Shown: positions 25,175-33,051 of the stretch, one piece after another
Layout: each line of letters opens with the position of its first letter
Position numbering within the stretch: the stretch's first letter is position 1
DNA from: Thermoflexia bacterium
GTDB taxonomy: Bacteria; Chloroflexota; Anaerolineae; B4-G1
Assembly: GCA_011192155.1 (NCBI GenBank)
Contig: DUEK01000010.1
Location: 1 to 47,007, forward strand
Reading direction: 5' to 3'
DNA: 47,007 bases
Made by a program: the position numbers and the translations under genes
Notes under the pieces: generated by a model
Database searches by the model: none
Told to the model about the DNA's origin: nothing
What the model saw: the letters and a program-made list of their open reading frames with translations, nothing else

Positions 25175-26761
25175 CTACATTCCCTCCGTCTCCAAGGGCA
25201 GCGTGAACTTGAAACAGCTGCCCTCACCAACCGCGCTCTCCACCCAAATGCGGCCTCCGTGAGCCTCCACGGCCAGCTTACAATATGCCAGCCCCAGGCC
25301 AGTTCCCTTAAAGTTCTCAGCATTCTCCAGGCGTGCAAAGCGATCAAAGACACGCCGGTGATGCTCCGGCGCAATACCGGGACCGGTATCAGACACGGTG
25401 AACAGTATTTCTTCCCCCTCTTGTTCCACGCTGAACGTAATGCGTCCCTCATCTCTGGTAAATTTTACCGCATTGTCCAACAGGTTCGTCAACACACGCA
25501 GGATCATATTGCTGTCGGCGGACACTCGCGGTAGATCGGGGCTAAACTGCACCTCCAAGTCCTGCCTCCTACTCAGCACCAGCGGTTGGGTTTGCTCTAT
25601 CGCCTCTTGAGCCAAGGACGCGGGTTCTAGCCAAGTCTCTTTCAACTCTGTCTCGCCCGCCTCCAGCCGGTCCAGGTCCAGCAGCGAATCAATCAGTTGA
25701 TGCAGTTTCTCGCCGCTGCGCCTAGCGATACCCAATAACTTTACGACCGGTAACGTCATGTCGCGCTCGACAAAGGCGGTATGGATCAGTTGCAGGCTGC
25801 TCATAATGCTGCTCAACGGGTTGCGCAAATCGTGGACGATCATGTGGGTCAGATCTTTGCGCATGCGCTCCAACGCCGCCCGCTCCGAGATGTCGTGACC
25901 GAGCCACTGGATGACCTCGCGTCCGCCGTAATCAATCTTGGATAGATGCGCTTCCAAAATTCTGATCCCCTCACTGGATGGTATCTTTACCTCCATGTTA
26001 GGCCGCTGCCCCTCTCTAGCTCGTCGTATGACTGCCTGGCACGTCTCTCGCGGCATCTCGAGCAAATCACAGAAATAAGCGCCAGCTACCTGCGCCCGAG
26101 AGCGTTTCAAAACCTCGACCGCCCGCTGGTTAAGGTTCAGAACTTTTCCCCCCGAGTCCAGTACAAGAATGGGGTCGCCGCTTCCCTCAAAGAGGCTTTC
26201 GTAGCGCCGCTCGGCTTGCCGCGCGCGCTCGTACAGATCGGCGTTGTGGATGGCGACGGCGGCCAGGTCAGCCACGGAGAGCAAAAGTCGCTGCGCGTCT
26301 TTATCGAAAGCGCCCAAGGCAGGGTTAATCGCCTCAACCACGCCAATGACACGATCCTCTACCTTAATGGGGACAACCAGCATCGTGCTTACGCGGAAGC
26401 CGGTGCTATCGTCTACCCCGGAGTAGAAGCGCGTGTCAGTATGGGCATCGGGCACCAGCGCTGGTTCGCCAGCCTGAATCACCCAACCGGCAATTCCCTG
26501 TTTGGAAGCCAGCCGCATCCCCACCACGGCATCGGAGGCCGCGCCGACGGCGATGCGAAAGACCAATTCCTCCGTCTCTTCATCCAACAAAGCGACCGAG
26601 GCCGCATCTACCCGAAAATAGTCCCGCACCTGGGCCATCAGAGAGCGCAGCACACTATCCAGGTCGAGCGTGGCAGTGAGTACCTGACTGGTCTCGTGCA
26701 GAAAAGCCAACTCACGGATTTGAGATTTGAGGTTTGAGATTTGGGATTCTGTGTTTGTCAT
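25175..26761 (-). CDS. Soluble sensor histidine kinase, GAF-PAS-HisKA-HATPase
   Basis: A 528-residue cytoplasmic kinase: GAF about 20-180, PAS about 185-295, phospho-acceptor His310 (MIVHDLRNPLSS), and an ATPase domain with N box (NLLDNAVKF), DTGPGIAP and GTGLGLAYCK, all intact. No membrane segments. It follows the REC-GAF kinase by 14 bases, with GAGGAG overlapping that gene's end, so it is the third gene of a leftward operon. The upstream REC domain may be its phosphate partner. Confidence 0.92.
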   Translation of the reverse strand: MTNTESQISNLKSQIRELAFLHETSQVLTATLDLDSVLRSLMAQVRDYFRVDAASVALLDEETEELVFRIAVGAASDAVVGMRLASKQGIAGWVIQAGEPALVPDAHTDTRFYSGVDDSTGFRVSTMLVVPIKVEDRVIGVVEAINPALGAFDKDAQRLLLSVADLAAVAIHNADLYERARQAERRYESLFEGSGDPILVLDSGGKVLNLNQRAVEVLKRSRAQVAGAYFCDLLEMPRETCQAVIRRAREGQRPNMEVKIPSSEGIRILEAHLSKIDYGGREVIQWLGHDISERAALERMRKDLTHMIVHDLRNPLSSIMSSLQLIHTAFVERDMTLPVVKLLGIARRSGEKLHQLIDSLLDLDRLEAGETELKETWLEPASLAQEAIEQTQPLVLSRRQDLEVQFSPDLPRVSADSNMILRVLTNLLDNAVKFTRDEGRITFSVEQEGEEILFTVSDTGPGIAPEHHRRVFDRFARLENAENFKGTGLGLAYCKLAVEAHGGRIWVESAVGEGSCFKFTLPLETEGM

Positions 26762-26775
26762 CAGTCATCATCTCC

Positions 26776-29700
26776 TCAAGAATTTTCAGAACCAGTTACA
26801 TGGGGCAACGCAACGATGAACGTGCTGCCCTCTCTGGCTTCACTATCCACGCTAACCGTCCCGCCGTGAGCTTCGATGATCTCCCACACCAACGCCAACC
26901 CAACCCCCATGCCGCCAAAGCGCCGGCTGGCGCTGCCGTCCACCTGGTAGAAACGCTCAAAGATGCGATCCAAGTGCTCGGACAAAATGCCTATCCCTTC
27001 ATCGGCAATCGAAACGCAGACCACGCTCCGTTCAGCCCAGGCGCGAATGGTAACCGTACCACCGTTAGGGCTAAACTTGATCGCGTTGTCCAACAAGTGG
27101 CCAAAGGCTAGCTCCAGTTGTTCTCGATCCCCTATCACGTCTGGCAGTTTGTCCGGCAGGGTGGTCGGCAGATTTTCCAGGAAAGTGATGTTGGCCCTCG
27201 CCGCAGAGACTCGGAATTCCTCTAACGCGCGCTGTACCACCTCGACGAGCGAGATCGGCGCCAGCGTCAGAGCCTCCCTGGGCAGTGTTTGTAGCACCGT
27301 CAGGTTGTGAATCAAGCGTGATAAGGCCACAATACGCCCGTGAACGATCTGCAGAGCCGACTGTTGGTCATCGAGGATGGGGCCCAGGTCGCCATCGCGC
27401 AGCAATTCCACGTATCCTTTGATGATGCCCAGCGGCGTGCGCAGTTCGTGGCCCACGTTCTGCACCAACTCGGTGCGCAGGCGGTCGGTCTCTTGTAATT
27501 GCGAATAAAGTTGGGCATTGTGCAACGTCACTCCCAACTGTCCGGCGATAGTGACGAATAAAAGCAACTCATCCTCACCAAATGCTCCCGCCTGAGTGCT
27601 TTCCGCGTGCAGAATGGCAGCGATGCGATCGGCGATGCGCACCGGCACGGCCAGCGCAGAGCGAACGTCGGAGACGCGTCTCTCGTAGACCGGCTCCTGC
27701 GCCAAATCTCGCACCAGTATCGGCTGACCGGTGCGATAAGCGCGTCCCGTCAGGCTGCCCTTGATGGGTATCTGGAAAGCGGCTCCCGCAAAGCCAACCA
27801 GGGATGGATGAGGCGCCAGCACTCCGTTCCGCTCGTCAGGGAGCAGGAACCCGAGCCGCTCAATACCTAAAGCCCGGTTGAGCGCCTTGGCAGTGCGCTC
27901 AAACACCAGGTCGAAATCGAGCGTCGAGGCCGCCGCCAGCACCACTTCCTGAATCAGCCTGGCTTCGGCCAGACGGCGGTTGGTCTCCTCGAACAAGCGG
28001 GCGTTATCCAGTGCCACACCCAGTTGGGAGGCCAGGGTGGAAAAGAGACGCACATCGTCCTCGGAAAAGGCGTTGAGTCGCGTGCTCTCGGCATCCATCA
28101 CCCCGACGACCTTGCCGCCGACCTTGAGCGGCACGCATATCTCTGAGCGGGTGCCCGGGATAGCATCCTGATAGCGAGGTTCCCGGCTGATGTCGGGAGC
28201 GAGGAGCGGTTGGCCTGTCTGGGCCACCCAGCCGGTGATGCCCTCACCCAGGGGAGTAGAGAAATCCACTAATTCGTCTGGAACTCCCAAAAAAGCGGAA
28301 TGTAGACGAGCTACGCCCGCCTCCTCGTCAACCAGCAAGAAGCCGAAAACTTCCAAGTTCAATCTGCTGTGCACCGCTTCAACGGTGCGGCACAGAATCT
28401 CGTCAAAGTCCAACGTGGTCGCGCTGGCTATCGCCACGTCGTGCAAAAGTGAAAGTTCATCCAGTCGGCGATTGGTCTCTTCGAACAACCGGGCGTTCTC
28501 GACCGCGATGGCAACCTGGCTGGCGATGCCGGATAAGAGGCGTCGGTGACTCTCGTCAAAGGCATACGGCTCAACAGATTGGGCAGAGATGACGCCAACA
28601 ACCTTGTCCCTGGCAACGAGCGGCCACATCATCAACGAGCGGGGCGGGACACCTTCGCTGATCGGCTCTACGGGCAGAGTGTCTCGCTCCTTTTCCATAT
28701 CCTCGATCCACAACGGCTGCTGAGCGCGCACGACCCAGCCAGTCAATCCGCCTCCTTCTCCGATCGGCAACGCCGGCAGTGACAAGCGTTCTCCTTCTTC
28801 CACAACGAAGGGTAAGTCTAGCTCGCCCTGCCCCTCGTCGTATAACCCGATGTAGAAAGTAGTAGCGCCCATCACCTCACTGACCTGCTCGTAGACGACC
28901 TGCGCTATTTCGTCTGGGTCCAATACTGAGGTGATGGCCACGTCAATGTTGTGCAGGGCTACGAGCTCGTCCACGTGCCGTTTTGCCTCTTCGTACAGGT
29001 GGGCATTCTCGATGGCGATGGCTAGCTGACCGGCGACAGTCTGCAACGTAAAGAGGTCAGCCTGAGAGAAAGCGTCGAGTTGGGCGCTCTGCACGTCCAG
29101 CACTCCGATGACTAGGCCCTTCAATTTGATGGGTACTGCCAGTTCGGATCGCGTCTCTATGCCTTCCAGTGTTATGTGGTAGCGGGGCTCTACGCTCACG
29201 TCCGGCGCGAGCAGCGGCTCACCGTGCGCCGCCACCCAACCGGTGATGCCCTCGGCCCCCACGCGCAAGCGGACGAGTCTCTCCGAGGGACTGTAGGATG
29301 GGAACGTGGATGCTCTGAGCGCGATGGCGTCCCCCTCCACGAGAAAGACGTTCACATTGTAATACTCGAACGTGTCGCCGATCAGGTTGGCCGCCTGGTC
29401 GAGCAATTCGTCCAGATCCAGGATCGCGGTCGTCCTCTGGCCCACGCGCGCGACGAGCTCCAGACGGGCCGCTCTCTCCTGTAACGCCTCCTCTGCCCGC
29501 TTGCGCTCGGCGATCTCCCGTTGAGCGGCATCGTAGAGCCGGGCGTTCTCAACGGCGATGGCGGCCTGGGCAGCAAACGCCTCGGCCAGACGGGCGTGCC
29601 CAGGGGTGTAGAAACCAGCCTCTCGCTTGTCCAGGGCAAGCATCCCAATCAACCGCTCGCCGAACAAGAGGGGCACACCCAACCAGGCACGGACGCCGGC

Positions 29701-31017
29701 GGCAGCGTGCGGCTCTTGGTGGAACCTCGAATATACCGCCGGGGCATCGTCTACGATAAAGGGCGCCCCCCGGTGTATCACCTCCCTGTTCGGATTGTCC
29801 TCTTTCGAAAGGTCAAAAGTAATACCCAGGAGTTCGTCCAGATTGGGGAAACCACGTCCCCCAATGATCTCCAGCCGGTCATCTTGTAACAGTTGTACCG
29901 AGGCACTGTCGTAGGGGACAACCTGTTCAAGTTCGCTTAGGATACATTCGAATACCTGAGGCAGATCAAGCGTGGTAGTTGCGAGGGCCTGCGTCGCCCG
30001 GTAGAGGGTTTCTGCCTCCTGTCGCCGCTGTTGTTCCGCCTCAAACAGGCGGGCGTTCTCAACGGCGATGGTGGCCTGGGCCGCGATAGCCAGTGCCAGA
30101 TCTACCTGTGCGGGGGTAAATTCCCGTCCCTCCTCGACTTGATCGAGCGCCATCAACCCGATAACGTGCTCCTTGCTGGTCAGGGGGATGAGGAGCACGC
30201 TCGCAATGCCGAAAGACTCGATCAGGTGTTTGGGCAGCGATGAGGCCGAGGCATCTGGAATGAACAGCGGCTGTCGCTCGCGAACGACGCGCTGCGCCTC
30301 CGGCACCTGGTCCACCGGTATGGGATAGCTCGCATCCTTGAACAACCGCCACATCTCACGATCCATGCGCTCATCGGCGAAGCGGGACATGAGAGGTACC
30401 GCCACCTCGCCGCCTTTCTCCAACAGCAGAATGGTGCAACGGTTGGCCTCGCACACTTGAGCCGCACGCTGCGCCACCCACTTGAGCACCGTGGTCAGAT
30501 CCAACGTGGCCGATATATCGCGGCCGATGTCAATCAGCACGGCCAGTTCCTTGTTGCGGCGCTCTAACTCAACGGTGCGTTCGGCCACTTTTCTTTCCAG
30601 GTCGGACTGATAAGCCAGATTCTCCACCTCCAGGCGACGCTTTTCGTCCAGCAGGCGCTTCTTTTCGGCAGCGCGGCCGACCACGTGGAGCAGCATATCC
30701 AGAGTGACCGGCTTGGCAATGTAATCGTAAGCGCCGTAGCGCACCGCCTCGGCCGCAGTGGATGCGTCCGGCTTGCCGGTGACCATGATGACTGGGATGC
30801 TCTTGTCAATCTCACGCACTCGCTGCAACAGCGCCAGTCCGTTGACGTGAGGCATGATAATATCGGTCACGACGACGTCGAAGGGTCGTTCAATCAAGAG
30901 CAATTCCGCTTCGAAAAAGCCGGCCGCCGTAGCCACGTCGTAACCCTCTTCTTCCAGAAGCATCTGGAAGGCCTCGCGGATGCCCAACTCGTCATCTACT
31001 ACCAGTACACGAGTCAT
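26776..31017 (-). CDS. Hybrid sensor kinase, REC-six GAF-HisKA-HATPase
   Basis: A 1413-residue soluble protein. A receiver domain comes first (acidic pocket VVDDE, phospho-acceptor Asp52 in TDIIMPH, Lys102 in AKPV), then a coiled coil, then six consecutive GAF domains that each begin with a xxATLD-like motif (ATLDLTTVL, TTLDLPQVF, AILDLDELL, SVLDPDEIA, TTLDFDEIL, STLDFDLVF) and are joined by VAVENARLFEE-type helices. A HisKA with His1190 (NVGHELRTPLG) and an ATPase domain (LLDNAIKFSP, ADEGIGI, GMGVGLALV) close it. Start: ATG at 31017, GGGAG 8 bases upstream. The GAF array likely arose by tandem duplication. The ligands are unknown. Confidence 0.9.
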   Translation of the reverse strand: MTRVLVVDDELGIREAFQMLLEEEGYDVATAAGFFEAELLLIERPFDVVVTDIIMPHVNGLALLQRVREIDKSIPVIMVTGKPDASTAAEAVRYGAYDYIAKPVTLDMLLHVVGRAAEKKRLLDEKRRLEVENLAYQSDLERKVAERTVELERRNKELAVLIDIGRDISATLDLTTVLKWVAQRAAQVCEANRCTILLLEKGGEVAVPLMSRFADERMDREMWRLFKDASYPIPVDQVPEAQRVVRERQPLFIPDASASSLPKHLIESFGIASVLLIPLTSKEHVIGLMALDQVEEGREFTPAQVDLALAIAAQATIAVENARLFEAEQQRRQEAETLYRATQALATTTLDLPQVFECILSELEQVVPYDSASVQLLQDDRLEIIGGRGFPNLDELLGITFDLSKEDNPNREVIHRGAPFIVDDAPAVYSRFHQEPHAAAGVRAWLGVPLLFGERLIGMLALDKREAGFYTPGHARLAEAFAAQAAIAVENARLYDAAQREIAERKRAEEALQERAARLELVARVGQRTTAILDLDELLDQAANLIGDTFEYYNVNVFLVEGDAIALRASTFPSYSPSERLVRLRVGAEGITGWVAAHGEPLLAPDVSVEPRYHITLEGIETRSELAVPIKLKGLVIGVLDVQSAQLDAFSQADLFTLQTVAGQLAIAIENAHLYEEAKRHVDELVALHNIDVAITSVLDPDEIAQVVYEQVSEVMGATTFYIGLYDEGQGELDLPFVVEEGERLSLPALPIGEGGGLTGWVVRAQQPLWIEDMEKERDTLPVEPISEGVPPRSLMMWPLVARDKVVGVISAQSVEPYAFDESHRRLLSGIASQVAIAVENARLFEETNRRLDELSLLHDVAIASATTLDFDEILCRTVEAVHSRLNLEVFGFLLVDEEAGVARLHSAFLGVPDELVDFSTPLGEGITGWVAQTGQPLLAPDISREPRYQDAIPGTRSEICVPLKVGGKVVGVMDAESTRLNAFSEDDVRLFSTLASQLGVALDNARLFEETNRRLAEARLIQEVVLAAASTLDFDLVFERTAKALNRALGIERLGFLLPDERNGVLAPHPSLVGFAGAAFQIPIKGSLTGRAYRTGQPILVRDLAQEPVYERRVSDVRSALAVPVRIADRIAAILHAESTQAGAFGEDELLLFVTIAGQLGVTLHNAQLYSQLQETDRLRTELVQNVGHELRTPLGIIKGYVELLRDGDLGPILDDQQSALQIVHGRIVALSRLIHNLTVLQTLPREALTLAPISLVEVVQRALEEFRVSAARANITFLENLPTTLPDKLPDVIGDREQLELAFGHLLDNAIKFSPNGGTVTIRAWAERSVVCVSIADEGIGILSEHLDRIFERFYQVDGSASRRFGGMGVGLALVWEIIEAHGGTVSVDSEAREGSTFIVALPHVTGSENS

Positions 31018-31018
31018 G

Positions 31019-31621
31019 TCACATCTCCCATCCAGAGTCAACGGGCAGTTCCACCCGGATATCGCCGTGGTGATCCTGAACAATGCCATAACTCACAGAG
31101 AAGCCCAACTCGGCGCCCTCGTCGGGTCGTTTGGTGGTAAAGAAGGGAGTAAAGACGCGAGGGCGGCCATCTTTCTCCACCTCTGCGATGCGAATGGTCA
31201 GTCGCTTATCAAGGTCGCCATCCGGGTAGCGAGCGTGGCGGGCGTTTGAGGTCAGGTTGAGAAAGACCTGCTGGATGCGCTGGCTGCGACATTTGATTCG
31301 GGGCAGGGTGAGAAAGAGAAGGATGAGAGACCAAACCACACACATAATAGATATGCCGGAAGCCGCTATTCCCAACACGCTCACATCCTCAATGACCATG
31401 CCGCCGCTACCAAGTCGCGGGTTGAAAAACAGACAGTGGCAAAAGAGGGCAAAAGAAAAGGCACCCATCACCAATAACCCCATAACTATGGCAAGATCGG
31501 TCAGGCGGGAACAGCGGCCAATGCAGCGCGCGACGAACGCCAACAGCATCAGCGCCAATGCGGTCACGAGCAGTGTGGATATGCTATAGGCAACAACATC
31601 CAACCAAAATAGGGGTGACAT
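31019..31621 (-). pseudogene. Wrecked membrane histidine kinase: sensor part fused to a gutted ATPase domain
   Basis: A 200-residue frame with a sound start (GAGAGG 8 bases before the ATG at 31621). Residues 1-110 hold about four membrane helices. From about 112, RIQQVFLNLTSNARHA is the N box of a kinase ATPase domain, but the text jumps from VEKDGRPRVF directly to TPFFTTKRPDEGAE: the DxGxGI G1 box and about 20 residues are missing, GTGLGLS has become GAELGFS, and there is no phospho-acceptor histidine domain. It stops one base before the next gene's ATG. It may survive as a membrane sensor subunit, but it cannot bind ATP normally. Confidence 0.65.
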
Positions 31622-31761
31622 AAACTACCTCTCTCCCACACCCTTGCGCCTCTCCTTCGACGGGAAGCCGCACCGGTCAGAAATTTCCAAGTTCTCGTGG
31701 GAAGATAAATCTATTCAGCAAGAGTCACTGACCGTCCGGCCCATAATGCGTTTCATTAAAG

Positions 31762-31790
31762 ATTGTACTTCAAAAAGCGACTGGAAGCAA
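31762..31790 (-). promoter_or_regulatory. Promoter for the kinase operon
   Basis: On the minus strand TTGCTT (31790-31785), 17-base spacer, TACAAT (31767-31762), with a leader of about 135 bases before the ATG at 31621. Confidence 0.6.
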
Positions 31791-31859
31791 GTGGGCATTG
31801 GGGAAATCACGAGCGGGTTGACCAACAAAAGTCTGCGCAGGTCGCGCCATCAGGTCATT

Positions 31860-31888
31860 TTGCACACCACAGGCAAATGTGGTACAAT
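31860..31888 (+). promoter_or_regulatory. Promoter for the cNMP-binding protein gene
   Basis: TTGCAC (31860-31865), 17-base spacer, TACAAT (31883-31888) with TGG just before it. The start codon follows 37 bases downstream. It diverges from the kinase operon promoter about 70 bp away. Confidence 0.65.
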
Positions 31889-31925
31889 TCTCGCTAGATC
31901 AGATGGAAAAGAAAGGAGGGATCTC

Positions 31926-32435
31926 GTGTCGAAAGCAAACAAAGAGCACCTCAACACTCTGCAACAGGCAGACATCTTTTACGACCTGACCGAGCCTCAA
32001 GTAGAAATGGTCGCAACCCTTTGCTCAACAGTCACACTCAAAAAGGGAGACATCATCTTTGAAGAGAATAGCTCCGGTGACGAGTTGTACGTCATAGCGG
32101 ATGGAGCCGTGGACATCATGCTCAATCCCAATCTCGTCCAATCCGCCACAGAACAACCATCTCAATCGCTGACCGTCGCCACTCTCAGGCGCGGGCAGAC
32201 CTTTGGCGAGGTTGCGTTGGTGGATAAAGGGCTACGAACGGCCTCGGCCCACTGCGCCTCGAGGCAAGCGCATCTATTGGTTATCCCTCGCGACCGGCTG
32301 ATCAAGTTATGTAACGACCACCCCGCCCTGGGCTACCGCCTGATGCGCAACATAGCCGCTGATTTGGCGTTCAAGATTCGCGGCACCGATCTGACAATCC
32401 GCGAGCAACTGTTTTGGCAACCGAGAGCAAAATAG
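31926..32435 (+). CDS. Cyclic nucleotide-binding domain protein
   Basis: A 169-residue protein made of one cNMP-binding beta-roll: LKKGDIIFEENSSGDELYVI, GQTFGEVALVDKGLRTASA (the phosphate-binding cassette, with FGEVAL and the Arg of RTAS) and a C-terminal helix. It has no helix-turn-helix, so it is not a CRP-type activator but a single-domain sensor or partner protein. The GTG start at 31926 lies 6 bases after AAAGGAGGG. It could read cAMP made by the cyclase at 16921-19758. Confidence 0.87.
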   Translation: MSKANKEHLNTLQQADIFYDLTEPQVEMVATLCSTVTLKKGDIIFEENSSGDELYVIADGAVDIMLNPNLVQSATEQPSQSLTVATLRRGQTFGEVALVDKGLRTASAHCASRQAHLLVIPRDRLIKLCNDHPALGYRLMRNIAADLAFKIRGTDLTIREQLFWQPRAK

Positions 32436-32441
32436 CGCAAT

Positions 32442-32469
32442 TTGACATTTAACGCACATCCGATATAAT
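32442..32469 (+). promoter_or_regulatory. Promoter for tRNA-Gly
   Basis: TTGACA (32442-32447), 16-base spacer, TATAAT (32464-32469), a strong consensus promoter with the tRNA beginning 24 bases downstream of the -10. Confidence 0.8.
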
Positions 32470-32492
32470 CCAGGTGCATGTCCAGGTAGTGC

Positions 32493-32564
32493 GCGGGTGT
32501 AGTTCAGTGGTAGAACGTCAGCTTCCCAAGCTGAATGTCACGAGTTCGAATCTCGTCACCCGCT
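32493..32564 (+). tRNA. tRNA-Gly (anticodon CCC)
   Basis: A full 72-base cloverleaf: acceptor GCGGGTG/CACCCGC, D stem GTTC/GAAC, anticodon stem TCAGC/GCTGA with loop TTCCCAA (anticodon CCC, reads GGG), and T stem ACGAG/CTCGT with TTCGAAT. The CCA tail is not encoded. It is a single-gene unit with its own promoter and terminator. Confidence 0.96.
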
Positions 32565-32571
32565 TGTGGGG

Positions 32572-32604
32572 CGGCCCTTCGGCTAAGGTAGAAGGGCCGT
32601 TTTG
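32572..32604 (+). terminator. Terminator of tRNA-Gly
   Basis: CGGCCCTTC and GAAGGGCCG form a perfect 9-bp stem around a 10-base loop, followed by TTTT (32600-32603). Confidence 0.85.
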
Positions 32605-32632
32605 GTTGCCCAGGCGAAACAGATAACCAGAG

Positions 32633-32745
32633 CAGCAATTCCCGTTATGGGGGAAAAGGCGGAAAAATACACGCGACAGCGGATTGCGTGCAACCTCCGG
32701 TTGCCATAATCCGACGAAATCGCGGCTACAAAACGGGAATTGCTG
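32633..32745. mobile_element. Element B, copy 2 (113 bp)
   Basis: Same ends as copy 1 (CAGCAATTCCCGTT ... AACGGGAATTGCTG) and a perfect 9-bp target duplication TAACCAGAG (32624-32632, 32746-32754). The left inner arm differs from copy 1, but TCGCGGCTAC is kept on the right. The 300 bp that follow, to the kinase start, hold a worn AAACCAGG/CAGAGGTGC repeat (about 32874-32908) and no clear promoter. Confidence 0.92.
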
Positions 32746-33051
32746 TAACCAGAGTACACTGCTGGCAATGGCCAATCTAGGCAACCTAAATCGTAACTGC
32801 TCTTTAACGGAATTGCAACTCTTTCCTCACCCTATTCGTACAGTCCTGTAGTAAAATTGTAACGACTCTACTGAAAAAACCAGGAATTTCAGAGGTGCAG
32901 AAAATAGGGGCTTTGAATATAACTTTTTGACGCGCAAAATGACTTTTCTTGTACCAAACATCAAGTTTTCCCCACGCCTCTATAGTTTAAATAGCCCTTT
33001 TCAGTGGACTCGTAGATAGAATTATATCCCCTATTTACAAGGAACGAAACA

